Shown in pieces: positions 31,863 through 44,334 of a DNA stretch of 64,000 nucleotides (position 1 is its first letter; every line of letters begins with the position of its first letter). Under the pieces are notes generated by a model. The model was not told the origin of the DNA, ran no database searches, and was given only the letters and a program-made list of their open reading frames with translations. Source of the stretch: Ditylenchus dipsaci. Taxonomy: Eukaryota; Nematoda; Chromadorea; Rhabditida; Anguinidae. The position numbers and the translations under genes were made by a program. Location: positions 3,621,768-3,685,767 of the forward strand of contig SADC01001227.1 in NCBI GenBank assembly GCA_004194705.1, read 5' to 3'.

Positions 31863-32051
31863 TCATCGAGAATAATAATTTTTCTTATGTTCTGGCTGGC
31901 AGGGAGTGGCAACGTCATTTTTTGTCTCCTTGCAAAGTTCCCCTCCCTCATAGTTAGTGGCGGAAGCACAACTCAAACACCATGGCCCTGAGCACTCAAA
32001 ACACTCATTTGAATATTTTCTCGATAATTTTCTTGGCGTTGTGTTTGACAC
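31863..32051 (-). CDS. Possible Cys-rich exon, unknown
   Basis: Open reading frame with CFECSGPWCLSCAS followed by ELCKETKNDVATPC, a C-x2-C-x4-C-x2-C spacing reminiscent of small disulfide-rich extracellular domains such as Ly6-like folds. No clear partner exon or signal peptide, and the start is uncertain. It may be part of a gene or a chance ORF. Confidence 0.25.
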   Translation of the reverse strand: MSNTTPRKLSRKYSNECFECSGPWCLSCASATNYEGGELCKETKNDVATPCQPEHKKNYYSR

Positions 32052-32723
32052 CCACTAAATGGTGGTTTGAATTGCCGGTTTTGTGGCACTTTTGTTGACT
32101 GAGCATCATCTGCCTTTTTAATGCAATAACACTGTGGTGCAAATACTCCACTTTTGGGCTGATGGAAAATTTTATTTTGCTTGGATCATTTTGTGTGATT
32201 TCTGGGTGAATACTTAGTCGATTAGAAATGGTTATGTTTAAACAATACACTTTTTCGTTGCTTTATGGATTTCTTTGTCAAATTGAACTGCAAAAACATT
32301 TGGGTGGTGCTTTTTCCGCCCCCTTTAATTACTCTTTTTGGCCGTAAATTTTGATTCAATTTGTAAATTATTTGTTTTTTGTATAAAAAAAAATTGAATT
32401 TTGCTTACTTTTGTTGGGTGATTTCACTCATAATCCCAAGCAGCTAAAGGTCATCCTGACAGTACTAAGATTTCGGCTAAAAATTTTCGAAGTTATAAAT
32501 GTTTTTCGGTTCTAGAAAAACGACCGAAAATTTTTGAATTCTGAAGCTTGAATTTTTTTTATTAAAAAAAAATACAAATTAACAGATAACAGATAATCTT
32601 AAAGCTACTTTTTTTTTTTGAGTAAAATGGTCTTGAAAATTTTTACGTTTCATGTAAGAAACAAATGAATCAACAAATTGAATAAATATTTGCGGGGAAA
32701 AAAATTACCGAGCAAAACAAGTA

Positions 32724-33055
32724 CAGCGTGGTCCAATAATTTCTGACACTTTTAAACATCCATAACTTTTTTCATAATCTGAAATTCTATCTGAGCTCCG
32801 GTTTCGCTTGGTGCATAATCATTAAAGCACGATTTTTGCTTGGTCCCCCTGTGGTTTAGGCCTTGCTTATCCAGGGGCCATCTACAGTCTAGGGCCTAAA
32901 CCAGAGGGGGACCAAGCGAAAATCTGTTTTTGATATTATATATTAAACGAAACAAAAGCTCAAACCGAGTAGATCTGCGTTTACATAATTTCGGAATTTG
33001 GTCTATAAAAAAGTTTTGGATGTTTAAAAGTGTCGGAAATTCTCGGACCACTCGG
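32724..33055. mobile_element. CAGGGTG-family TA-flanked MITE (copy 3)
   Basis: Palindrome CAGCGTGGTCCAATAATTTC...GGACCACTCG with TA flanks and the TTTTTGCTTGGTCCCCCTGT core. Copy 1 at 10-367 shares subterminal AAACGCAGATC and inverse. Confidence 0.75.
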
Positions 33056-33551
33056 TATTTTAGTAGGCAAAAAAATTACCTTCCTTAAAATTAAATTTTT
33101 TCCTAATTTTCGAAAGCACTTAGGTTCGATTCCTAGTGCAGCTTCACTATCTTGTTTGGCTCTATATCGGTTTTTTTTGCCAAAATACTCCGTATCCCAT
33201 TCCCCGGCATAACACAAATCTTGTAAAAAGATTTCGGTTTTTCCAGACTGAAGGTTTTATTTTAAAATCGTAGATAATGTCGATTTTGAAAAAGTTGGGC
33301 TACATGCTGAAATAATGATCTTGAAACATCGAAAAATACTTGTTTCTTTCGAATTTATTGATAGAAAATCAGTAATTTGCTGAAGTAAATTATAAATAAA
33401 ATCGCTATTCGTCTTAGAAAATTCAGCAAACCAGTCATATGTATTTCAAAATTTTTGATTTATGCATAATAGATAGACTCTCTTTTTAATACCAATCAAT
33501 TTTTAGAAGTGTTCAACCAATTGAATCACACCTTCACCTGAAACTGCAATC

Positions 33552-35296
<1,745 letters not shown>

Positions 35297-35512
35297 GCTG
35301 GAGTAGAGACTGTCAAACGTTGCTTCAATTATACCAGCTTGTTGTTAATGTTTGCTTGTGTTGAAGTTATAAATGAAACATTGAAAATTGTTGATTGAAT
35401 CAACACGCAGTGCATAACGTCCTACCTAACACCATAAAAGCTTTACCGTGAAGCCACGTTCACAATGAGTGTAGGGCTAAGTGCGAGATTTGGTGTGTTT
35501 TAACGCAGGAAG

Positions 35513-35682
35513 CAGGTGGCCAGATGCAAAATCTTCAAAGCAGGATTTTGAAACAAAAAATCTGCAAAAAGCAGGAATGAACATAAAATTCCTATAAATT
35601 CCTGCTTTTTCACTGTCAAAAAGCAGATTTCGAAACCAAAAAGCAGGAAATTCCTGCTAAAGCAGGACATCTGGCCACCCTG
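35513..35682. mobile_element. hAT-like MITE, TSD GCAGGAAG
   Basis: 170 bp, ends CAGGTGGCCAGATGC and ACATCTGGCCACCCTG, with perfect 8-bp direct repeats GCAGGAAG. The interior repeats AAAAAGCAGGAA. Lies about 220 bases downstream of the RpS15 stop, inside an older inverted repeat (GTTCACAATGAGTGT at about 35458, inverse at about 35835). Confidence 0.85.
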
Positions 35683-35850
35683 GCAGGAAGAGCTGTACTT
35701 TTCCTTCTACTCTGAAACTTTTTTCAGGGCTTCAAAATGAGCCATCGACAAGCAACATCTAATAAAGAAAATTCGTTTGGAAAAAATTGAAAAACTGATA
35801 AAAAAAATCTCACACTCAGGTCCACACTCATTGTGAACGTGCCTCAAGGG

Positions 35851-36078
35851 AGCATGCCCGTGCGTTTAAAAAAGTTAAGGCAGGGAGTTGCAATTTATCC
35901 TGAACCGTTCCATTTTTCACTAATTTTGCGTCAAATCTGATATTATTGACTTTATGCTACTTTTAAAAACTAGGCAAAAACTTTGAAAACCTAGACACTA
36001 ACGAATGTAAAAGCTTGTAGAGAAAGAAAAGAAATGGTGGTCCCGCTTTTTCTCCGTGTAGCGTACGGGCATGCCCTT
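35851..36078. mobile_element. GGGCATGCCC-ended MITE (copy 1)
   Basis: Ends GAGCATGCCCGTGCG and ACGGGCATGCCC. Body shares ATTTTGCGTCAAATCTGATA, ACGAATGTAAAA and GAGAAAGAAAAGAA with 45829-46052. Short palindromic ends; class not assigned. Confidence 0.65.
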
Positions 36079-36185
36079 TTAGCTACTTTTGTGCCATAAA
36101 ACAATTTCTAAGCTACCTCAATTTTTTAAATTTTCTGAAAAGCACAATAGAAAGCCAAATGATTTAAAAGGTCCATGGCGTTGGC

Positions 36186-37445
36186 CGAAAATGTCAGAAG
36201 TAGTGTTGGAGTGCGTGCGAGAAAAATCGCGATTTTCTCGCAAAATCGCAATAGCAAATTATAAAAAAAATCGCATCGCAATCTCGCAGGCACGCTTTCG
36301 AAAAATCGCGATTCTCGCACGTAATAATTGCGAGAAAATCGCACTTGTTTTTCTTAATATTTCTATATGTCTGTTCGATATTTTTCTTAATGTTATCATC
36401 GAGACGAGAAAATTTCGAGCATTCTCGATTTCTCGTATGTTGTGAGTAGGCTTGTTCTCGGAACGGGAATCCCACGGGATTCCCGGTTTGGGAATCCCGA
36501 AAATTTTGAAAATCCCGATCCCGAATCCCGCCGGAAAAATTTCCGAAATCCCGAATCCGCCGGGTCTTTTTTCGAAAATCACGGAAAAATCCCGAATTCA
36601 AATTTATTTTGTTACAGTACGAAAATAGACTAGTTTTTAAAGTGAACCTTATCGTTTTTGCTTTTTGCTGCCGTTTTTGTCGTCATTTGTGCTTAAAAAA
36701 TAGTTTTTAACTGTTTATTTCTCAGATAAAGCACATTGTCTGAAAGATTGATTGTTATGGACAGTGAGATAATATTTTGGGCTGAAACCCTCCTCTGTTG
36801 CCCAGACACACTAAACCAACTATCATCTGATTTTTTAAACGATTTTTCATCCTATAAGCACTGGAATGTTCCGTCCAAAAAACTCTACGTTGAGAACTTT
36901 AAAATTTCTCGTATAAAGTACGAGAAATTTTACAGTTATCCACGAGGATGAGTAAATTGGGTGCATTTCAAATTGGGGTCATTAAAATTGGCCACAAATT
37001 TGAGTCAAAATTTCGGGCCTATTTGAAACAGGTCCGATTTGAAATGGCTTAATTTGAAAAGGCCCGATTTTCTTCTCTCCCTATCGATTATATTCTGCAT
37101 TATAAGAAAAATTCTAAATTATGAATAATTGTATAATTTTTAGTATAATTTGTGATAAAACAACTTTAACTGTAAAATAAGACAAAGAAAAACCTGATGC
37201 GCCTGCTGTTTTTGAGATTATGACGGAGCTTATAACTGTAAAATTTATCGTATGATAAATTGTCAACTTTATAGCTTTCGACAAGAAATCCCGAATCCCG
37301 ACGGGATTCCCGGTTTTGTTTGACGGGAATCCCGAATTCCGAAAGTTTTTTAAATCCCGATCCCGAATCCCGCCGACCCCTAAAGATCAAGCCTAGTTGT
37401 GAGATGCTATATACGAAAGAGAAATGTCTGTATATGTGTCCGCAC
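36186..37445. repeat. Host repeat with AAATCGCGATTTTCTCGC units
   Basis: From about 36210 to 36440 short palindromic units of the form TCGCGATTTTCTCGCAAAATCG recur. After the guest hAT (36447-37395) the sequence resumes near 37404. A second block of the same units is at about 46155-46260. It appears to be the arm of an older element; limits not resolved. Confidence 0.5.
36447..37395. mobile_element. hAT-like element with GGGAATCCCG termini, TSD GTTGTGAG
   Basis: Ends TAGGCTTGTTCTCGG and GATCAAGCCTA with perfect 8-bp direct repeats GTTGTGAG. Termini are arrays of GGGATTCCCG/AATCCCGAA units. The interior includes a 71-codon ORF (36736-36951) of no recognised family and a GGCCATTTGAAAT-type stretch (36960-37085) related to 22107-23430. 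Confidence 0.9.
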
Positions 37446-37845
37446 CAGTGTTTTCAAAAGCTACACCTCACACTTAGGGTCAGACTAACTTCACTGACCT
37501 TTTAATTTCGGATTTCAGATGTTTTTATACCGTTTTGTAGCTGAAATTCGTCCCTATCGACTGAGTGGTCATACAGCCCAGTTAAAAATATATTTTTGAC
37601 AAAATCACACCAAGTGTGACCTTAAAGTCACACCTTTCATAAAAAGTCTGATTTTAAAGTCACACTTGGAGTGATTTTGTCAAAAATTATTTTTAAGTAG
37701 GATGTTTGACCACTCAATCGATAGGGACAAATGTCAGCTACACAACGGTATGAAAACATCTGAAATCCGAAATTAAAATTTGAGATAAAAAAGTCAGTGA
37801 AGTTAGTGTGACCCTAAGTGTGAGGTGTGGCTTTTGAAAACAGTG
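37446..37845. mobile_element. hAT-like palindromic MITE, TSD GTCCGCAC
   Basis: 400 bp with ends CAGTGTTTTCAAAAGC and GCTTTTGAAAACAGTG and perfect 8-bp direct repeats GTCCGCAC. Arms are inverted over about 180 bases (CACCTCACACTTAGGGTCA; CACACTTGGAGTGA in the core). Confidence 0.9.
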
Positions 37846-38156
37846 GTCCGCACGCTTTGAAAATAATGTCTCAAAATTCTTTTTTGAATGACTAAAATTG
37901 GTCGATTTTGTCTTGAAATTAGAATGAAAAGGCTGGGTATCGACTGAAAAGTGATTACTGGAAAAATGTATGGTTCGCAAAACGTAGATTTCGAAACGCA
38001 GCATTGGCGAAACATTAACTCGAAAAACGAAGAACTCGCAGAAAATGTTGGTTTTGCCTGTTTCTCTTAAAAATTTTGATCTTTTTTTCAAATTTTAAAT
38101 ACCATGTTTTAAATACCATAAATATTTTAAATACCATGATCGCGCAGACCTGCGAT

Positions 38157-38729
38157 CAGTGTTGGAAATTTGGCTCGTTGGCTTGTAAGAGATAGCATTT
38201 GAAAAAAATGAGCGAGTGAATCGCGAGCCAAATTTATCGCCTGCCAGCCAAACAGCTCGCGACCCATGTGTTCACGAGTATCGAGAGCAAGGCTCATGCG
38301 AGCTGCTTATGAGCCATTTGGCTCATCAGCCATATAGCTCGCGTCAAAAAAGTTGTTGCTAAATTAGCGCGAGCTTGGCTCATAATATTTTAAATGTGTT
38401 TAAATCCTGAAATTTGGTTGCAAAACAAACAAAAAATTATTAGTGTCAAACTAATTACCCATTAGTTTTATTTCTCACAATCAGTGTTGGCAATTTTGCT
38501 CGCGCGAGCCACATTAGATGGTATAAATCGCAGAACTTGCTCGCGAGCTATTTAGCTCGCAGGCAATAAATTTGGGTCGCCTCTTGCTCTCGAAAATAAA
38601 AAAAGTTGCGAGCAAAATGTGAGCCAAATTTATTGCGTGCAAGCTTAACAGCTCGCGAGAAATATGTCATGCAAGTTCTGTGATTTGTACCATCTTTTGT
38701 GGCTCGCGCTAGCCAAATTGCCAACACTG
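38157..38729. mobile_element. hAT-like GGCTCGC element (copy 3), TSD CCTGCGAT
   Basis: Ends CAGTGTTGGAAATTTGGCTC and GCCAAATTGCCAACACTG, with perfect 8-bp direct repeats CCTGCGAT. A second left terminus (CAGTGTTGGCAATTTTGCTC) occurs internally at 38482 and forms, with the right end, a complete 248-bp palindrome, suggesting an internal rearrangement or an insertion of one element into the end of a relative. Confidence 0.85.
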
Positions 38730-38801
38730 CCTGCGATTCAACATTTTCATGAAGTAAAAGTTATTGCATTATCTCATAAAAAATCTTCTATATAGTATTA
38801 A

Positions 38802-39949
38802 CACTTGAAAGCCGGTTTGTGCTAATGGGAGCGTTTTGTTCAGAATTTCGTGCTGAACAAGATAGGCTAAAGAAAGTTTCAAAAAAGTTCTTTTTTTCGA
38901 CTTTTTTTTAGAAATTCTTTGATGGACACTCTCAGTTTTGGGATATTTTAGTTATTTGAGTGTAAATTTTCACCTGCGTACACAATTGTGTGGCTGAAAT
39001 GCTTATTTGGTGCAGAATTCGACAGGCTTTAAAATAAATACAAACTTAGTCGGGTGAGTTGCCGTATTAAATGAAAAATATTTGCGTTTTTCAAAATCCG
39101 TAAAATACACATTTTAGTACCTTCCTATAAACACAATTGGTATCACCGTCTATATTTCAGTACTTTTACTCCAGCAGAAAGCGCAGATTCTGCGCATTGT
39201 TTTGATACCAAAGACGACAGGAAATCATAACATAAAGAAGTAACAGGATCAAGAAGTTGGTTGATGACCAGGCTTTTTCCGGGTTAATTCGAATTCGCGC
39301 CTTTCTTGGCGTTCCGTGTTTTCAAGTTTTTTACAGTTGGAGACACAAGTTTGAGCTCTTCTCAACATAAAATGCCCCAAATTTCAAAAAAAAAAAATTC
39401 TCTCGAAAAAACGTGAAAATACAGAATGCCACGGAAGGCGCGAATTTGAATTAATCCGAAAAAAGACTGGTCGCCAACCAATTTGTTAATCCTGATACTG
39501 CTTTGTTCTATGATTTGCTGTCTTTTTGGTATCAAAATGATGCGCAGAATCTGCGCTTTCTGCTACAGCAAAAGTACTGAAATATAAACTGTGATACCAT
39601 TGATTTTTTAGTGTTTATGCGAAGGAACTAAATTCTGTATTTCATGGGATTTTCGAAAAATGCTAGTATTTTTCATTTAATACGGCAACTCACCCGACTA
39701 AGTTTGTATTTATTTTAAAGCCTGTCAAATTCTGCACCTGATAAGAGCTTTAGTTACACAATTTTGTACGCAGGTGAAAATTTACACTCAAATAACTAAA
39801 ATACCCAAAACTGAGAGTGTCCATCAAGGAATTTCTAAAAAAAAGTCGAAAAAAAGAAGTTTTTTTTGAAACTTTCTTTCGCCTATCTTGTTCAGCATGA
39901 AATTCTGAACAAAACGCTCCCATTAGCACAAACCGGCTTTTATTAAGTG
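38802..39949. mobile_element. 1.15-kb TTAA-flanked palindrome
   Basis: Arms of about 560 bases are inverted with ends CACTTGAAAGCCGGTTTGTG and CACAAACCGGCTTTTATTAAGTG, TTAA on both sides. Right-arm insertion and deletion differences are small, so the copy is fairly young. No coding content; piggyBac-type by target. Confidence 0.85.
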
Positions 39950-40052
39950 TTAAGCTGTTTTGTATGTTTGTGGACAATTGATGTTTTAAATTTGTTTGAT
40001 ATGTTTTTGTTTGGTTTTTTTGTCACTTTTTTTTCAAATTGAAGCTTGGAAT

Positions 40053-41397
40053 CAGGGCTGTAAAAACATCCGGAAGATACATCCGGATGTGGATGTGTAC
40101 ATCCGAAACATCCACATCCGGCGGATGTGGATGTGGATGTCGGATGTCAAAAAATTTTGGGTCGGATGTCGGATGTGGATGTCGAAAATTTTTTTGGCAG
40201 GATGTGGATGTGGATGTCAAAAATTTAGATCGGATGTCAGCGCATGTCCGGATGTTTTTTCGGATGTTTTCATGGCGAATGTCAGCGAGTGTCCGGATGT
40301 TTTTCCGGATGTTTTTCCGGATGTTTTCATGGCGAATGTCAGCGAGTGTCCGGATGTTTTTCCGGATGTTTTCATGGCGGATATCAGCGGATTTCCAGAT
40401 GTTTTTTTGGATGTTTTCATGGCGGACGTCAATATGCTTTTACGGATTTTTTGAGTCTGTGGTCGAGAGATACTTCTTTTCTTGTTCTAAATCTTCTTCT
40501 TTGTTGTTTCGAAAAAACCATAGGCCAAAATCCGCAAAAATAAATAATCTAAAATCTCGCAAAACTCAGAAAGATTTTCTTTTCTTCTTTCCGTCTCATC
40601 GTTGGTCCTATTCCTTTAATTCCAAATCTACAATTTCCAATAGCCCATTCACTCCCAAAGAATTCCTAACTAAAATTGAGGAAAAGGTGTAAAATTGAGG
40701 ATGATGGCAAAAACGTAGTTGGATAACCTTCTCAAATTTCCCGTCGTCAAAACGAAGAGTCGCCCGCTAAAAATTTTCACTCAATTAGTCGCAACCTCTA
40801 CTATGCCGGTGAATTCTAATATTTCCAATATAACCAAGCTCCAAAGCGAGGTTTCTCCCGTTTGTAGATTAACTCTGTTGGTATCAAGGGCTGCTCGTTT
40901 GAGAAGTTCTCTCAAAGGAAAGTGCTCCTGGGATTCAATTTGGGTCTGATGAATGTTTTATTTGTTTCACCTAAGTGTCTTGGTTTGACGTCGAAATAAA
41001 ACTTTACCATCGTTGTGCGCATGTATTGTCACCGTATCTTCTTTGTATCTCTTGCCGAATTAGGCCATTGTACCCATACTATTAATTAAAAGTGAATATC
41101 AGCAAATTTTTGACATCTACATCCAGCCGGAGGTGGATGTAAACATCCAGATATCACTTGGAAATCCGGATGTCAAAAATTTTGACATCCGGATGTCATT
41201 CGGATGTCAGGATGTCAAAAAAAATTGACATCCAGATGGATGTGGATGTGGATGTCAAACTTTTTTAGGTCGGATGTGGATGTTGGATGTCAAAAATTTT
41301 TGGGTCGGATGTCGGATGTGGATGTGGATGTCGAAATTTTTTTGGCCGGATGTGGATGTGGATGTAGGATGTCAAAAATAAAAAATTTACAGCCCTG
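40053..41397. mobile_element. hAT-like element with GGATGTGGATGT terminal arrays, TSD CTTGGAAT
   Basis: Ends CAGGGCTGTAAAAACATCC and AAATTTACAGCCCTG with perfect 8-bp direct repeats CTTGGAAT. Left array (about 40065-40440) and right array (about 41125-41370) are made of CGGATGTGGATGTC units; the left one also has a 30-bp sub-repeat built on CGGATGTTTTCATGGCGAATG. The interior 40440-41100 is not repetitive and has two moderate ORFs without recognised homology. Confidence 0.92.
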
Positions 41398-41530
41398 CTT
41401 GGAATGTCAGTAGTAGAATGGTTGTTTTGGATTTTGGTTTTGCGATTTTTTTTGGTTTTAGTGAGAAAATTGTCGTTTTTTTCGTTCGAGAGTCAAAATC
41501 TCGGAGTTTAGTGGGTCAGAGCAGAATGTG
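41398..41530. repeat. Dispersed module 'GCTTGGAAT...GGATTTTGGTTTT' (copy 1 of 3)
   Basis: A segment with GTAGAATGGTTGTTTTGGA, a TTTTGGTTTTAGTGAG stretch and GTCAAAATCTCGGAG is repeated with divergence at about 42648-42770 and 44110-44250, each preceded by TTTTTTCAAATTGAAGCT-like sequence. They look like copies of one older repeat into which the hAT at 40053 and the Harbinger at 44335 inserted. Confidence 0.6.
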
Positions 41531-41662
41531 GCTTACTGCAAATTGTAGCGCTGGATCTCAGCTTTCGTTTAAAAAAATCGGCTAGAAAAGACGACTTTAA
41601 ACAGGGGATATTGACTCTATTAGGGAGGTGGTCATTTAGAGGGAATTTGAATTTGGGACTTA

Positions 41663-41904
41663 CCGTATTTTCTCTAATAAACGCCCCCCCCCCCTCGTTC
41701 AAAATCGTGTTTGTGGCATTGTGTTTTTGACCCATTTTTTGGATACTTCTCTAAGACAAGTTACTACTCATTTTGCAGCTCATCTCAGTAGCTACAAAAT
41801 GAGTGGTAACTTGCCTTAGAGAAGTATCCAAAAAATGAGTCAAAAACACAATGCCACAAACACGATTTTGAACGGGGGGGGGGCGTTTATTAGAGAAAAT
41901 ACGG
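41663..41904. mobile_element. CCGTATTTCC-family MITE (copy 2)
   Basis: 242-bp near-perfect palindrome CCGTATTTTCTCTAATAAAC and inverse, TA flanks, C-run and G-run next to the ends. Confidence 0.85.
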
Positions 41905-41951
41905 TATTTTGAATTCAAATGTTTTTGTTTTTGTCTCAAGAGGAAAGTTGT

Positions 41952-42153
41952 TTATATATAATGGCTGTAACCGTTTTGGAAAATTTATTTTTGGAAATAG
42001 TCGATTTTGGGAGCAGTCGGTTTTGGGAGAATCATTTTGAAAAGTCTTCTTTTCGGGACAAATGAGTTCCGATAATAACTATAACAACCCGCTCCCAAAA
42101 TCGACTATTTCCAAAAAGAAATTTTCCAAAACGGTTACAGCCATATATAATTT
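41952..42153. mobile_element. Palindromic MITE (ATGGCTGTAACCG)
   Basis: TATATAATGGCTGTAACCGT and its inverse enclose arms with AAATAGTCGATTTTGGGAGC and inverse. Flanking bases are TA-rich. Class not assigned. Confidence 0.65.
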
Positions 42154-42189
42154 ACGAGCTGTTTTATATTTGTGTTTTATTTTTTTGTC

Positions 42190-42560
42190 TATAGGTATGT
42201 CAGAAGGCAAGTAGCTGTGTTAAGATAGCAAGTGGGCGTGTGAGGGCCTATCAGGTGAGTATGTGTGCGAGTCAGGAGAATATGTAGGCATGCCAGGAGA
42301 GGTATTAGGGTTAACATGAAAATTGGTGGGGCTACCATGAGAGTATTTAGGGGTACCAGGAGAGTGGGTAGGGGCACCATGAGAGTGAGTGAGGGTACCT
42401 GGAGAGTAGGTGGAGGTACCAGGAGAGTAGATGGAGGTAGCAGGAGGGCCCACCTGCATAGTAAGTAGGTAGATGTGCCCAGAGGTGTAGACCAGGAGAG
42501 TGGGTATGTCTGCCAAGCGAGTGAGTAGGGGTACCAGAGAAGTGGGTCAGAGTAGCTGAG
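42190..42560. repeat. Minisatellite GGTACCAGGAGAGTGGGT
   Basis: About fifteen degenerate copies of an 18-20 bp unit, GGTACCAGGAGAGTGAGT. Smaller clusters of the same unit are at about 43200-43300, 43725-43810 and 63575-63685. ORFs across it on either strand are repeat read-through. Confidence 0.75.
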
Positions 42561-42928
42561 TAGACATTCGTAAAAGGCATTTCTGTGGGCGATGGTTGGT
42601 GATTGGAGTGCTTTTGCTTGGTTTTCTTGGTCAATTTTTTCAAATTAAAGCTGAGCATCTCAGGAGTCGAATAATCATTTTGGATTTTGGTTTTGATATT
42701 TTTAGTTTCGATTTTCGGGTTTTAGTGAGCAAATAGTCGTCGTCAAAACTTTTAATTTTTAGATTTGCAAAAAGTGTGAGATTTGTGAAAGGATGTTTGT
42801 GGACGATGGTTTGCCATGTTTCATAAATGATATTTTTGATATTTTTGATAATTGGGTAGCCCTGAATGGGCATGTGTGTACTATACGTTATTTTTGTTTT
42901 TATCACTTAAAGTATTTAATTTCGCTTA

Positions 42929-43170
42929 CCGTATTTCCTCTAATTACCGCCCCGGGGCGGTAATTAGAAGCATGCAATTTTTTCAAACTTCAAGTGGTTC
43001 AAAACTCGTGTTTTCATTTACTGTTTGAGCTGTGTAAAAAGTGCCTGTTAGATTTTTGAAATCCCTCGCAGGCACTTTTACACATCTCAAACAGTAAATG
43101 AAAACACGAATTTTGAACCACTTGAAGTTAGGGGGGCAATTAGAGGGGGCGGCAATTAGAGGAAATACGG
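42929..43170. mobile_element. CCGTATTTCC-family MITE (copy 3)
   Basis: 242 bp, palindromic, ends CCGTATTTCCTCTAATTACC and ...ATTAGAGGAAATACGG, TA flanks. Core CAAGTGGTTCAAAACTCGTG and inverse. Confidence 0.85.
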
Positions 43171-43689
43171 TATACGGAAAAAACGTGTTAAAAACATTGA
43201 AAGTGTTTAGGCATACCAGGGGAGTGAGCAAGTGTGCCAGGAGAATAAGTAGCGCTACCTGGAGAGTGAATAGCAGCACCTGAAGAGTGGACAGCAGCAT
43301 CTAAAGAGGAGGTATTTTTGAGACATTTTTGATATTTGTAAAGGCATCTTTGATGGCAATATTGTCGCGTGTTCCATGAATGAAATTTAAAAAATACTAT
43401 AAATATTTCGTAGCCCTAAATGGGTAGGTGTGCACTATGTGTTTTTTTTTGATTTTTCAAAAGTTCAAATATTTTTATTTTTTTCAACATTGAAATTTTA
43501 CCTTTTTAAATTTAGGATTTTTCAGGATCTATGTATTTTTGGGGTTTTTCGAATTTTTTTAGATTCAGATTTTAAAGGAATTTTTAAGTTAATTGTTTAT
43601 TGACTGTTAGTTGATCATTGTTAAGGTTATTGTGAACATAAATTTTTTTAATTTAATTTCATCTCATTTGTGCCTTGACAGAGACGAAG

Positions 43690-43998
43690 ATGTCTGCCGG
43701 TAGGCGAGCTCTCAAACCGAAAGAGTTGGTGAGCGTGCCAGGAGAGTAAGACGGTATGCTATCAGAGTGATGAGGGTATGAGTAGGTGGATGTGCCAGGA
43801 GAGTGGAGTAAGTGGAAAGCTGATTTTGTTAATAAATTTTGAGCCGATCTATGTGGGTAGTAGTTTTCGTTGATTATATGAATAAAGAAGTTTTGAGTGT
43901 TTAAAAGTTCGATTTTTCAAGTTAAAAGAATTATCAAGATGCGGTGCATCAAGCAGCGTGGCCGCGAGCGTAGGACCCGGCGCAGCCTTGCCCACGCA
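43690..43998 (+). other. Two short GC-rich exon-like segments
   Basis: ATGTCTGCCGGTAGGCGAGC opens a 13-codon frame that ends at a perfect donor (GAGTTG/GTGAGC, about 43728) after an acceptor-like CTTGACAG. At 43938 a second GC-rich stretch starts MRCIKQRGRERRTRRSLAH. Their base composition differs sharply from the surroundings. They could be captured gene fragments or 5' exons of the adjacent transposase. No firm assignment. Confidence 0.25.
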
Positions 43999-44334
43999 AG
44001 CTATTTCTTATTATTAGAAATGTTTTGTCTTTTTGTCTGTCCACTTTTGATGTTTTGAGTTTGTTCGATATGTTTTGTTTGGTTTGCTGAACACATTTTT
44101 TTTAATTGAAGCTGGGAATCGCAGAAGTCGAATGGTTATTTCACATTTTGGTTTTGAGTTTTTTTTTAGTTTCAATTTTAGGGTTTTAGTAAAGAAATTG
44201 TCGTTTTTTTGTTCCGAAGTCAAAATCTTGGAGCTAAGAGGGTCAGACAGAGTTCTTGCATTTCAAAATTTAGTTTTGAATTTTTTGGTTTCATTTTCTG
44301 GGTTTCGGAGAGCAAATTGTGGTTTTTTGTTCAG

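Noticed and set aside
36194..36601. 135-codon minus-strand ORF
   Set aside because: Formed by the TCGCGATTTTCTCG and GGGAATCCCG repeats; no domain similarity.
38802..39949. Palindrome considered as an LTR pair or an assembly fold-back artefact
   Set aside because: Repeats are inverted, not direct, so not LTRs; TTAA flanks at both ends and moderate arm divergence argue against a fold-back artefact.
40039..40692. 217-codon ORF, the longest on the plus strand here
   Set aside because: It runs through the GGATGTGGATGT array of the hAT-like element; the peptide is a repeat translation (SRMFFRMFSWR-type) with no domain.
42190..42660. Overlapping ORFs on both strands rich in Pro/Thr/Ser/His
   Set aside because: Minisatellite read-through, open in several frames at once.
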